Source of the DNA: GCA-2693325 sp964011675
GTDB taxonomy: Bacteria > Latescibacterota > UBA2968 > UBA8231
Direction of reading: 5' to 3'
Length of the DNA: 31,904 nt
Assembly (NCBI GenBank): GCA_964011675.1
Contig: CAXGPR010000037.1
Coordinates: 1-31,904, forward strand
The first letter of the stretch is position 1; every line of letters begins with the position of its first letter. A model generated the notes under the pieces. The model did not search any database. It was not told the DNA's origin and saw only the letters and a list, made by a program, of their open reading frames with translations. This document shows, piece by piece, positions 8,451 through 16,739 of the stretch. The position numbers and the translations under genes are program-made.

Positions 8451-9575
8451 TCATACTAGCGCCCAGTCGGGTATAGATCCGTCTCCAGTTTCCTCCCCCT
8501 TGGCCAGCCAAGACAGGTTGAACCGCGCCAGACGTCCCCCACCGCTGCGCACTTCATACTGCAAGTAGATCCATCCCTCGCTCGGCGTGCCAGATCGCCC
8601 TGATTCGAGCGAAGAGTACGCGCTTGGCCCACCGTCAACTAGGCGTTTAACCGGCCAAGAATGCCCACCATCAAAGCTTGCCCATGCCGTCATGCGCACG
8701 CGCTCATGTCCCGCTTCATCGGCGTTGCTATAGACGAGCACGTCTCTCTCTCGAATGGGCAGACGCACTAATCCAGCCGCCATGCCAAAGTGGCCGTTGA
8801 AGTTGGCCCCGCGTCCCTCATCGCCGCGATAACGCGGCCCGTCGGGTAGCGCCACGCTGTGCGCAACCTCTCTCCAAGATACCCCCCCGTCGTGACTGAT
8901 AGCGTATAGGCGTTCCCAGCGCATTGATGCATCGTCAGCAAAGTGATGCTGGCGCGAACTGTAGAGAATGCGTCCATCCGACAGTTCGACCACGCATCCC
9001 TCACCGGTACCGTCCACCGGAAGCGGGTCGCTCACGTGCCAGGTTTGTCCGCTATCGTCGCTGTATATGGCCAGATTATAGCCATTGCGTATGCTGTAAA
9101 CGCGCGCCGGACGCAGCAGTCGGCCGGCGTGGGGCGCCGCACGTAGCGATATGCCGTGCTCGGCAAAGTGAAGGGCGGGCAAATACCCGTCCCGATCTAA
9201 CGCATAATTCGCCGTGCGCTCTTGCCAGGTGCGGCCCGTATCTGGGCTAACGTACAAGGTGCGTGGCGCAGCGACGCCTCCCTTAGGAGGATGCTCAGGA
9301 TGCCCCCAAAAGAAAATCTCTCCCGTCGTTTCGTCGACCGTCGTGCCACCGGCGTGAATACCCTCTCCCACGGACGTCTGCTGGTCCCAGGTGCTCCCAC
9401 CGTCTTCGCTCCGCCGTACTACCAAGCTCTTGGCGCCCCAGGTTGCAACCACCGTCCCATCCGGTGCGACGATGACGTTGGGGAATCGCTCCTCCTCAAA
9501 AAGATCCTGCACGCTTAGATCCGGCGCTCCGAGAAACGAGTCGAGCTCTCCGTCTCCGGGGTATACTCCCTTCAT
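8451..9575 (-). CDS. BNR-repeat sialidase family protein (GH33-like)
   Basis: This 374-residue six-bladed propeller has five clear Asp-boxes of the S-x-D-x-G-x-(T/S)-W type: SEDGGSTW (56-63), SPDTGRTW (110-117), SDDSGQTW (172-179), SHDGGVSW (227-234) and SFDGGHSW (300-307). Glu192 in TGEGCVVELSDGR and Tyr320 in GPSAYSSLESG match the Glu/Tyr nucleophile pair of sialidases, and Arg30 and Arg208 are candidates for the carboxylate-binding arginines. Sialidases remove terminal sialic acids, but related Asp-box enzymes act on other sugars. The ATG at 9575 is preferred over a start 36 nt upstream because AAAGGA lies 5 nt before it. There is no signal peptide. It is the first gene of the three-propeller operon. 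Confidence 0.85.
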   Translation of the reverse strand: MKGVYPGDGELDSFLGAPDLSVQDLFEEERFPNVIVAPDGTVVATWGAKSLVVRRSEDGGSTWDQQTSVGEGIHAGGTTVDETTGEIFFWGHPEHPPKGGVAAPRTLYVSPDTGRTWQERTANYALDRDGYLPALHFAEHGISLRAAPHAGRLLRPARVYSIRNGYNLAIYSDDSGQTWHVSDPLPVDGTGEGCVVELSDGRILYSSRQHHFADDASMRWERLYAISHDGGVSWREVAHSVALPDGPRYRGDEGRGANFNGHFGMAAGLVRLPIRERDVLVYSNADEAGHERVRMTAWASFDGGHSWPVKRLVDGGPSAYSSLESGRSGTPSEGWIYLQYEVRSGGGRLARFNLSWLAKGEETGDGSIPDWALV

Positions 9576-9580
9576 AGTGT

Positions 9581-9586
9581 TCCTTT
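9581..9586 (-). promoter_or_regulatory. Ribosome-binding site fixing the sialidase start
   Basis: AAAGGA on the minus strand lies 5 nt before the ATG at 9575. The longer in-frame start at 9611 would add twelve charged residues and would place this site inside the coding region. Confidence 0.6.
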
Positions 9587-9701
9587 CATGCTTTCGGCGA
9601 TCCGTCAGCAAGTGCGTCTCGTAGCAGTAAGAGCGGATTCTTTGAGCGACTGATCATAGCATCTGCGTCCGTTTCGAGTAAGTTCGTAGGGCAAAAAGAT
9701 T

Positions 9702-9734
9702 TGGAGTGCATATGCGCTACCCGCCGGCACTCCA
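9702..9734. repeat. 8-bp perfect inverted repeat in a divergent promoter region
   Basis: TGGAGTGC (9702-9709) and GCACTCCA (9727-9734) are exact reverse complements separated by 17 nt. The position between two divergent genes fits an operator for a dimeric regulator, but no regulator gene is nearby and an 8-bp repeat can arise by chance. Confidence 0.35.
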
Positions 9735-9890
9735 CAGATAAATAAGGATCTCGGTGTCGACGGTGCAAATAGGCTGTGCGCGCTTAGACTATGGACACAG
9801 CGGCGCATTATACGGCGTCAGCCCCATAGACTCCAGACTCCGTAACGTCACTATTAACATGCTAATCGTTCCCATGCGAACGCTCCTCAT

Positions 9891-10874
9891 ATGACAAAAA
9901 TAGCCATTATCGGCGCCGGGTTAGCTGGTCTGACTGCCGCACACGATTTGAAAGAACACGCGAGCGTTACCCTATACGAAAAATCGCGCGGCGTCGGTGG
10001 CCGGCTGGCGACTCGACGCGCCGAACCCTTTGCTTTCGATCACGGTGCTCAGTTTTTTAAGGCGCGCTCCAAGGCGTTTATGGACTTTATCGATCCCATG
10101 ATACAGGACGGAACGGTCCAACGGTGGGACGCGCGTTTTGCGGAAATTGAAGGCAGCACCCTGGTCAACTCTAAACAGTGGGGCGAAGCACCCCCTCACT
10201 ACGTGGGTGCACCGAGCATGAGTGCGGTGGGTAAATATCTGGGTGCCGACCTCGACATCCATTTTGAAACGCGCATCACCTCTATGCAATGGTCGCATGA
10301 GCAATGGCATCTGCAGGACGAACGCGGAGAAACGCTGGCGCCCTGCGATTGGGTCCTTTCGACTCTGCCCGCACAGCAAGCTTTTGATCTACTGCCTCCT
10401 ACGTTGCCTTCCCATGCGGCGCTTGGCTCAGTAAAGATGCGCGGATGTTTCTCTCTTATGCTTGGCTTTGGAGACGCGCTGCCGATAGAGTTCGATGCGG
10501 CACTCGTGCGCGAAAGGGACATCAGCTGGATCTCCCTAAACAGTTCCAAGCCCGGAAGACCCGAAGCCTGCTCTCTGCTCGTGCATTCTACCAACCTATG
10601 GGCAGACGCACATATCGAGGACGACCGAGACTGGGTGACGGACTACCTCTGTGATCAAACCAGCGAAGTTATTGGCTACGACGTGCATTCAGCGCAGCAT
10701 AAGGCGGTTCACGGCTGGCGCTATGCCAACATAGGCAGACAGACGGGCGCCACTCATTTTCTGCACGCCGACCAGCGCGTAGGCCTGTGCGGCGACTGGC
10801 TTGTGCAAGGGCGCGTTGAGGCCGCCTTCAATAGCGGTCGCGCCCTGGCAGACAGTCTTAAAGAAATCATTTAG
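9891..10874 (+). CDS. Renalase-like FAD-dependent oxidoreductase
   Basis: This 327-residue flavoprotein has the dinucleotide-binding motif GAGLAG (8-13), the acidic end of strand 2 (Glu30) and the second FAD motif GVGGRLATRR (34-43), followed by FDHGAQFF (49-56), which is characteristic of renalase and its bacterial relatives. The C-terminal FAD contact is GLCGDWLVQGRVEAAF. Characterised bacterial renalases oxidise aberrant reduced forms of NAD(P)H back to the cofactor; the broader family includes other amine-oxidase-like enzymes. It is cytoplasmic and of normal length. It is followed after 14 bp by a short-chain dehydrogenase gene, so the two probably form an operon. No clear ribosome-binding site precedes the ATG. 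Confidence 0.85.
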   Translation: MTKIAIIGAGLAGLTAAHDLKEHASVTLYEKSRGVGGRLATRRAEPFAFDHGAQFFKARSKAFMDFIDPMIQDGTVQRWDARFAEIEGSTLVNSKQWGEAPPHYVGAPSMSAVGKYLGADLDIHFETRITSMQWSHEQWHLQDERGETLAPCDWVLSTLPAQQAFDLLPPTLPSHAALGSVKMRGCFSLMLGFGDALPIEFDAALVRERDISWISLNSSKPGRPEACSLLVHSTNLWADAHIEDDRDWVTDYLCDQTSEVIGYDVHSAQHKAVHGWRYANIGRQTGATHFLHADQRVGLCGDWLVQGRVEAAFNSGRALADSLKEII

Positions 10875-10888
10875 AAAGAGGATCTCTT

Positions 10889-11608
10889 ATGGGAAAAAAC
10901 ATTGTGATAATCGGCAGTTCCGGCGCCATTGGCGGCGCCTTCACGCAGCACCTAGCTGCTCTCCACCCGGATGCGACTGTGCACGCCTACTCACGCACGC
11001 CGGCTGCACAGGCAGCGCCGCCCGTAGTCCATCATCTCATCGACTACGCCGACGAGGCATCCATCGCAGCAGCAGCATCTCAAGCTTCAGCCGAAGCAGC
11101 CATTGATATGGTGGTCGTTGCAACGGGTATTTTACACACCGAAGAGATAAAGCCAGAAAAGTCGCTCAGAGATCTCTCGGCCGACAAGCTCCAACACCTT
11201 TTTGCGGTCAACGCCGTCGTTCCAGCGCTCGTGGCTAAACACTTCTTACCCCAGTTGAACAGAGACCAGCGCTCGGTCTTTGTAGCCCTCTCAGCTCATG
11301 CCGGAAGCATTTCCGACAACGATATAGGCGGCTGGTACGCCTATCGGGCCTCTAAAGTCGCGCTCAATATGCTGATTAAAAACGCGGCCATCGAAGTGGG
11401 AAGGCGTAACAAACAGGCCGTAATTGTCGGCCTACACCCCGGAACGGTCGACAGCTATCTATCTGAACCATTCAAAAAGAGCCTGCCCCCCGACAAGCTC
11501 TTCACGCCAGCATTTGCCACAGAGCAGTCAATCCGCATGCTGGATCGACTCACGCCGGAGCACACGGGTAGATGCTTTGAGTGGGATGGTCGAGAGATGG
11601 CTCCGTAG
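10889..11608 (+). CDS. Short-chain dehydrogenase/reductase (CsgA/sniffer-like)
   Basis: This 239-residue Rossmann-fold enzyme has the cofactor motif GSSGAIG (9-15), Asn108 in FAVNAV, the catalytic Ser135 in FVALSAHAGS, and Tyr152/Lys156 in the YxxxK motif (YAYRASK). A complete Ser-Tyr-Lys set suggests an active NAD(P)H oxidoreductase. The overall pattern (ATGILH, VVPALVAKHFLPQL, GLHPGTVDSYLSEPF) matches the group often annotated as C-factor or carbonyl-reductase-like. An AGAGGA lies 6 nt before the ATG. It is probably co-transcribed with the renalase-like gene just upstream, and both are redox enzymes. It converges with the heparinase-like gene, with 26 bp between the stops. Confidence 0.88.
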   Translation: MGKNIVIIGSSGAIGGAFTQHLAALHPDATVHAYSRTPAAQAAPPVVHHLIDYADEASIAAAASQASAEAAIDMVVVATGILHTEEIKPEKSLRDLSADKLQHLFAVNAVVPALVAKHFLPQLNRDQRSVFVALSAHAGSISDNDIGGWYAYRASKVALNMLIKNAAIEVGRRNKQAVIVGLHPGTVDSYLSEPFKKSLPPDKLFTPAFATEQSIRMLDRLTPEHTGRCFEWDGREMAP

Positions 11609-11634
11609 CGTCTCACGCTTGGTGGAGATACGCA

Positions 11635-13977
11635 CTAGGGTTGGCGAATGAGCCCCTCGTCACGGACTGCGTATTTCCGCCCACCTATCGACATCCATAC
11701 AACCGCGTCGGATACGTGCTCCCGGTATGAAATGCCGGTCCCTCCGTTAACCAACACGAGGTCGTCGCCGACCTGCGCCACCTCCGTGTCTCCGTGCAAA
11801 TGGGTTTCCACGGCCGGTTTCGACCAGCCGGCGTGATCCCAGCACAGCACGACGCCCAAGTTGCGTTTGGGCACTTCGATGCCATTTGGCGTGAAGCGCA
11901 GGTGATACTGCTGAAGCCACTGCGCGCTGTCTTTACCCCGCATTGGCGGCGGATCCCACCCTTCGGCCAGAGAGAAAAACCCCGCCCTGTTGTGCATCAC
12001 ATGTCCATATAAGGTGCTGTTTCCACGCTCGGTCCAAAATACGCGTTCTCCATCCGTTTCGAACGCACCCCACGAATGGATATTCCACTGCAGCGCGGAG
12101 GCCATACCCCGTTTGGCAACAAACTCGTCTACTAGCACGAGATACTGCTGCTCTTTGACAAAGAGCACGTGCCGACGACAGCGATCAGCTCGGTCGGCGT
12201 AGCTGGCATCGGCAGTGCCCCGAAAATAGATGAGCGCCTCATCCTCGTGGGCATGCTCGATGGCACCAACCGATTCGGGCGAGCGCATTATTTGGGGCGC
12301 ATCGGACAAGGTTAGGCAGTTATGCGATTTTGTGTGCCACACCCAGTGGGCGTGATGGTCCGATCCATACCCGGCATAATAGCCGCTGGGCATGGCCATA
12401 ACTTCGCCGGCAACGTGCAGTATAAAGTCGTTGTTGTTGGCGTGAGAATGGCTGATCGAGCCAAAGGGCGAAGAGCGAAAAATAAAGGCAACGTCCCGAT
12501 GTCGGACTTCCGGATCGGTGCGAATCGCGGCCCAGCCCACGTCGGCAAAGACGCTCAGCATGGACGACGCTTGCTCCGTGCCATTGCTCCTGGCGACCCT
12601 CAGGTCGGGCGCGGTTAGCAGCTCGGACGAAACGCCCGGTATCAGACGCTCTTCCGGCGTCGTCATATCCTCCGCTTCACTGCGCAAGGCCTCTGCATAG
12701 CCCAAAAATTCATCGGTTGCCGTTTCGCGGCCAATCAGATCAGCCAGATCTGCGCCGCGTAGCCACGCGCTGCGCCAGCGCTCCGAATGATCGCCAAACC
12801 CCATCCACTGCGCGTAGGCCGGCAGCACCGCCCGACGCCATCGAGCGTGATTTTTCCAAAATGGCCTCTCATACAGATCAATGCCCGTCCCCCGCTTCAG
12901 CGCCGAGGTAAACATCGTCATGATGCCCACATAGGCCTGCGCGTAGGACAGTCCCTGCGTCCATCCTCCATCATCTCCCGCCCAGCTTGGCCACAGCCCG
13001 CATAGAACCGGACGCAGCCACGCCAGCCATTTCTTGGCTTCGGGTATATGCTCGTGGAATGTGAGGCTGATAAAGGCCAGAAACACAATCTCGCGTCCGG
13101 CGTGTGAATCAAACCGCGTAATGCCGTAGGTGCCGCGATCGTGCATGTGTTCGTAGGTAATTTCACCGCGTCGTCGAAACTGTCCGATGACCTTTTCGCG
13201 TTCGGCGTCGGTAAACTGATCCCACACGTAGTCGCAGGCGTGACAGCCGTGCCAAATAACCGACATATGCGCCTCGTCGTTGTGCCCCAAGGAGCTCGAC
13301 CCCATTGGATCCCACTCGGCGATGGACGCCATCCGCTCGCAGGCTGCACGAGCATAGGGCGCATGCCCAGTAACCAACCACGCCAGCCCCAGCGTCTCCG
13401 CGCCCTTAACAAAGCGCCTGGAGCCCCACATCGTCGGATACCAAACGTTCCAAAAAGCCGCGTAGTCAACGGTTCGGTCGGCTAAATAGGGCGGCTCTTC
13501 TATCTGGTGTGCATCTAGCAGCAGTTGATCCGCATCCGCGATTAGCTGGCGCACAATCGGCTCGTCCGAATCGGCCCTGTCTCGGCGAAAGCCGTCGACG
13601 TCTTCGGGACGCATCAGCAAGCGCGGATGACCGGACGAAAAGCGCTCTAACCACGTGTCCACGAGCGGTATCTCAAGCGCTACCGCTTCTTCCCCTACTT
13701 CAAATTGGAACGTCTCGGAAACGGCGTCCCCCTCAAACCAGCGCCAGTAGTAGACACCCTCGTCGAAAACCCGCTCCGGTAGATAGACCGGGTCGTCCAA
13801 CGCTTCGACCGTTATACACGCGGTCTCAAACAACCTGTCGCGGGCAACTTCGAGTCGGAAGGGGGTTCCCTTGCCAATTGGTTTCCATGCAAAAACGGGG
13901 GGATTAGTTCCCACCTGCGTTTCGTGACGCGGTTGACGGGGATCTATATGCGGATGCGGATGACGCGTATCTTTCAT
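11635..13977 (-). CDS. Heparinase II/III-family protein with N-terminal DUF4962-like domain
   Basis: This large protein (780 residues) has three parts: an N-terminal beta-sandwich (about 1-110) with the DUF4962-type opening HPRQPRHE-like segment and WRWFEGD; a helical alpha/alpha toroid (about 115-460) rich in Trp and His (WHGCHACDYVWD, GTYGITRFDSHAG); and a C-terminal beta-sheet domain beginning near 470 with ISHSHANNNDFILHVAGE (508-525) and SHNCLTLSDA (551-560), the metal/active-site-like signature of heparinase II/III lyases. Such enzymes cleave uronic-acid polysaccharides by beta-elimination or epimerise them. AGAGG lies 6 nt before the ATG. No signal peptide is seen, which is unusual for a polysaccharide lyase. 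The exact substrate is unknown. Confidence 0.82.
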   Translation of the reverse strand: MKDTRHPHPHIDPRQPRHETQVGTNPPVFAWKPIGKGTPFRLEVARDRLFETACITVEALDDPVYLPERVFDEGVYYWRWFEGDAVSETFQFEVGEEAVALEIPLVDTWLERFSSGHPRLLMRPEDVDGFRRDRADSDEPIVRQLIADADQLLLDAHQIEEPPYLADRTVDYAAFWNVWYPTMWGSRRFVKGAETLGLAWLVTGHAPYARAACERMASIAEWDPMGSSSLGHNDEAHMSVIWHGCHACDYVWDQFTDAEREKVIGQFRRRGEITYEHMHDRGTYGITRFDSHAGREIVFLAFISLTFHEHIPEAKKWLAWLRPVLCGLWPSWAGDDGGWTQGLSYAQAYVGIMTMFTSALKRGTGIDLYERPFWKNHARWRRAVLPAYAQWMGFGDHSERWRSAWLRGADLADLIGRETATDEFLGYAEALRSEAEDMTTPEERLIPGVSSELLTAPDLRVARSNGTEQASSMLSVFADVGWAAIRTDPEVRHRDVAFIFRSSPFGSISHSHANNNDFILHVAGEVMAMPSGYYAGYGSDHHAHWVWHTKSHNCLTLSDAPQIMRSPESVGAIEHAHEDEALIYFRGTADASYADRADRCRRHVLFVKEQQYLVLVDEFVAKRGMASALQWNIHSWGAFETDGERVFWTERGNSTLYGHVMHNRAGFFSLAEGWDPPPMRGKDSAQWLQQYHLRFTPNGIEVPKRNLGVVLCWDHAGWSKPAVETHLHGDTEVAQVGDDLVLVNGGTGISYREHVSDAVVWMSIGGRKYAVRDEGLIRQP

Positions 13978-14121
13978 TACAGACCTCTGCGCGTTTTACC
14001 GGTTTTATGTGGGTGAGTGACTACGCCGATTCCCTTCTCTACCGTATAGAGAGGGAACATAGCTCACGCAATACGGTGGAAGCCATCCTGCCAATTATCT
14101 ATACTGAGCGTATACACAGAC

Positions 14122-14127
14122 GGGGAG
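14122..14127 (+). promoter_or_regulatory. Ribosome-binding site fixing the nitroreductase start
   Basis: GGGGAG lies 8 nt before the ATG at 14136. The reading frame is open upstream to 14007, but those 43 extra residues show no nitroreductase features. Confidence 0.6.
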
Positions 14128-14135
14128 CACTTCCA

Positions 14136-14807
14136 ATGAATAAATCATCGGCCTCTTTTCAACCGCTTCACTTCGCGCATAAACGTCCCGAAGAAATGGT
14201 AGATCAATCGGCTCGCTTTTACGATCAGATGCGGACTCGACGCACGGTGCGCCACTTTTCACAGCGCCCGATCCCCATGGAGGCCGTAGAAAACGCCCTG
14301 CGCGCAGCGGGGACTGCGCCGAGCGGCGCCAACCGACAGCCGTGGCATTTTGTCGTCATCACGGAGCCCGATCTGAAGGCGCAAATACGCACGGCAGCGG
14401 AAAGGGAAGAGCAGGCTTTTTACGGGGGACGCGCCCCGGACGAATGGCTGGACGCGCTCGCCCCATTGGGAACAGACGAACACAAGCCCTTTCTAGAAGA
14501 AGCGCCCTGCCTAATTGCTATCTTTCTCAAGCGATACGGCACCGACGAAGACGGCGCACGCCAAAAAAATTACTATGTCATGGAATCAGTCGGCATCGCC
14601 ACGGGCCTGCTCATAGCCTCTCTCCACCTGTCTGGACTGGCCACGCTCACCCACACGCCGAGCCCCATGCAGTTTCTCCACGCGCTGCTCGAGCGGCCCG
14701 AAGAAGAGCGCCCCTACCTCTTGCTTGTCGTCGGCTATCCCCAAGACGATGCGCAGGTACCGCAGATAATTCGACGCGGCATGGAGGAATTCACCCAGTT
14801 TCGCTAG
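14136..14807 (+). CDS. Nitroreductase-family flavoprotein, iodotyrosine-deiodinase-like
   Basis: This 223-residue FMN enzyme has the usual phosphate-binding RTRRTVRHFS (33-42) and APSGANRQPWHF (61-72) blocks and a C-terminal GLATLTHTPSP (167-177). Unlike most nitroreductases it carries the lid residues that define iodotyrosine deiodinase: Glu92, Tyr96 and Lys117, with the same spacing as the mammalian enzyme (Glu to Tyr +4, Tyr to Lys +21) and the conserved Trp104 between them. In known family members these residues grip the amino-acid part of a halotyrosine and the enzyme reductively removes the halogen. The function is therefore inferred as halotyrosine dehalogenation, with a broader flavin reductase activity as the alternative. 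It is a stand-alone gene, convergent with a PhyH gene with only 4 bp between them. Confidence 0.87.
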   Translation: MNKSSASFQPLHFAHKRPEEMVDQSARFYDQMRTRRTVRHFSQRPIPMEAVENALRAAGTAPSGANRQPWHFVVITEPDLKAQIRTAAEREEQAFYGGRAPDEWLDALAPLGTDEHKPFLEEAPCLIAIFLKRYGTDEDGARQKNYYVMESVGIATGLLIASLHLSGLATLTHTPSPMQFLHALLERPEEERPYLLLVVGYPQDDAQVPQIIRRGMEEFTQFR

Positions 14808-14811
14808 GGCA

Positions 14812-15537
14812 CTACACGGCCCAGTGATGCCACGGGTCCTCGTGAATGGCCGCTCTGACCCCCGCATCGTCCTGGTGAATCCAGCGCGAAAAGAATCCGA
14901 CGCGCGGCGATGGATTGACGTTTGTAGATCCCGAATGACACAGCCAACCGTGCCAGAGAATAACATCGCCCGCACGCGCGATAAATTCGCGCGGCTCGAT
15001 GCCGCTCTCGTCGGTAAAAATACCCCAACCGCGCTCTTCCCACTCCGGCGTCTCGCGGAAGGTGCCCTCAATCCGATCCGGATACTGGCGAAAATAGCGA
15101 TGGGCGATTCGATGGCTGCCTGGCCAATACACATAGCCCCCACCGCGCGTATCCACGTCGTGTAAATACGTCGTCGCTCCAACCATCAGCACGGCCTGGC
15201 ATCCCTCGCCGGGGTAGCCGTCCAGATGGCCACTTTCGGGCATCGACCACTCCTTTTCCCGCTCTGGCCAGCGCACCAGCACGCCGCATCCGCCACCGCT
15301 AAAGGCACCGCCGCCAAGCTGGTTGGCTATGGACTGGAGTTCGGGCAGGTTGCCAAAGAGCGGATCCGGCTGAAAGCCATCAACTCGCTCTGGCCACTGG
15401 TCGGGCTCGTCTATCGTGCACCCTAAATGGCCCCAAAACTGCTCTTGCCACTGGGCTACTGTCTCCCCATCGACAAAGCCCGGCAAGACGAGATGGCCCT
15501 CTTGCTTAAACGACTGCACCTGTTCGCTGGTCAACAT
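14812..15537 (-). CDS. PhyH-family Fe(II)/2-oxoglutarate dioxygenase (1)
   Basis: This 241-residue double-stranded beta-helix enzyme has the iron-binding triad His104 and Asp106 (SGHLDGY) and His201 (LCHSGSTN), plus Arg212 (SPRVGFF) to hold 2-oxoglutarate. The aspartate in HxD shows it is a hydroxylase-type enzyme; halogenases of this fold have Gly or Ala there. The family oxidises C-H bonds in fatty acyl groups or diverse small molecules; no substrate can be assigned. It ends 4 bp from the convergent nitroreductase stop. A GGGGAG lies 14 nt before the ATG, a long spacing, but the opening LTSEQVQSFKQEGHLVLPGF is the normal N-terminus of the family, so the start is probably right. Confidence 0.9.
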   Translation of the reverse strand: MLTSEQVQSFKQEGHLVLPGFVDGETVAQWQEQFWGHLGCTIDEPDQWPERVDGFQPDPLFGNLPELQSIANQLGGGAFSGGGCGVLVRWPEREKEWSMPESGHLDGYPGEGCQAVLMVGATTYLHDVDTRGGGYVYWPGSHRIAHRYFRQYPDRIEGTFRETPEWEERGWGIFTDESGIEPREFIARAGDVILWHGWLCHSGSTNVNPSPRVGFFSRWIHQDDAGVRAAIHEDPWHHWAV

Positions 15538-15603
15538 AGTATAACAGTTTGCTCCCCTTGTTTGATTTGATTCAACTTGACGGCATTAACGCGCCGCAGC
15601 GCC

Positions 15604-16623
15604 CTAGTAAATGGCGAGCGGACGCATGGTAAAACCGGCCGTGGTGCCTCTGATCTTGTTGGTAGTTGCGATATACGTAAACTCGTACACTTCCTCGGCA
15701 GCCAGCTCCTCTAAGTAATGAAACTCGGCGATGTGCACGCCCTGCTCAATCAGCAGGTAGTTGTGCACGGGCATAAAGCTGTCGCTGCCAGCCGGCGGCG
15801 TGGCCATTTGCTCTAGGCCGCTCGTATCCGAGCCGATCATCATCGCGCCCTTTTCTTCGACGAGCCAGCGCGCAGCCGGCATCTGAATGCCAGCCGTATC
15901 GTGCTCTCCAATCTTGTCCTGATCTTCGCCCGCCTCGCCCCAGTAGCGCAGCGTGCCAGTGCGGATCAGCACAACGTCGCCAAACTGCAGCTCTGTGCCC
16001 TGACGAGCCAGCGCACCCTGCAGGTCCGCAGGCGTAATAATATACTTCGACGGCAGGGCTTCAACTCCTTTAAAGCCCGCCACGTCGATGAGCACTCCGC
16101 GCGCAATAATAGGCGGAATAGTCTCAGCCCCCGCCTTGCGCACGCCCCAATCGCCGCCCCACTCCGCTTCCGTAAAACCGTTGTACCAGTGGTTGTCCTC
16201 GCCCGTAACTGCGTGGCCCAAGCCATCGATCTGCGTGGCGACGTTGTCGTTCATAAACAGAGCGCACGAGTGCCAAGTCGTCTCCGACGTATTGCCATTT
16301 TCAGCCAGTGTAAAGGACAGATCTTGCTGTGCTCTGACGCCGGGCGGAGAGCGGAAAGTCATAATTTCCCCGGGCGAGTGTCCAGGCCACTTGTACGACC
16401 GGCGATCGTAGTCGACGCCCAGATCGCGCACCTGGCCACGCTCTACAATGGACAGAGCTGCCAGCACCGACTGCGCCGTCATTTCGTTGAGTGCGCCGAC
16501 TTCGTCGTCTTCTCCCCAGACCCAGCCCCAACCAACGCCCTGGCGCCACTGCTTGGGCTCGGCGTGAATCATCTCAGCGGTCAACACGGTGGTTAAAACA
16601 ATGACAAGTGGCATGAGCAACAT
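15604..16623 (-). CDS. Exported cyclase-family (kynurenine-formamidase-like) hydrolase
   Basis: This 339-residue protein starts with a signal peptide: a hydrophobic run of about fifteen residues ending near MIHA-EPK (likely cleavage after residue 21). The mature part belongs to the cyclase family (PF04199), with GALNEMT near 43, FRSPPG near 90, GLGHAVTG (134-141) and VVLIRTGTLRYWGE (217-230). Family members are metal-dependent amidases or lactonases such as kynurenine formamidase. The usual metal motif HxGTHxDxPxH appears here as NVATQIDGLGH (127-137), so the first two histidines are Asn127 and Gln131 while Asp133 and His137 remain. GGAG lies 8 nt before the ATG. It appears to be a single gene; the photolyase-like gene lies 116 bp upstream on the same strand. 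Confidence 0.83.
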   Translation of the reverse strand: MLLMPLVIVLTTVLTAEMIHAEPKQWRQGVGWGWVWGEDDEVGALNEMTAQSVLAALSIVERGQVRDLGVDYDRRSYKWPGHSPGEIMTFRSPPGVRAQQDLSFTLAENGNTSETTWHSCALFMNDNVATQIDGLGHAVTGEDNHWYNGFTEAEWGGDWGVRKAGAETIPPIIARGVLIDVAGFKGVEALPSKYIITPADLQGALARQGTELQFGDVVLIRTGTLRYWGEAGEDQDKIGEHDTAGIQMPAARWLVEEKGAMMIGSDTSGLEQMATPPAGSDSFMPVHNYLLIEQGVHIAEFHYLEELAAEEVYEFTYIATTNKIRGTTAGFTMRPLAIY

Positions 16624-16739
16624 CGCACATTCTCCGCGTTAAAAGTGGGCATATCACGGGAGAAGAAAGGAAATGTACGGAGGGTTAGCAAAAGGGGACG
16701 TATTCAACAGGCATTGATCGGATATGACGACAGTGGGCC

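Larger units (their letters stand above)
9576..9890. other. Intergenic region between divergent sialidase and renalase-like genes
   Basis: These 315 bp separate two divergently transcribed genes and should hold promoters for both. I see no confident -35/-10 pair. The one structured element is the 8-bp inverted repeat at 9702-9734. Short open frames here (for example on the minus strand at 9586-9808) have no recognisable protein character. Confidence 0.5.

Noticed and set aside
12918..13469. 183-codon minus-strand frame
   Set aside because: It lies in another frame inside the heparinase-like gene and is low-complexity Arg/Gly/Trp-rich sequence.
15901..16596. 231-codon plus-strand frame
   Set aside because: It is antisense to the cyclase-family gene with its signal peptide and conserved blocks; no recognisable protein features.
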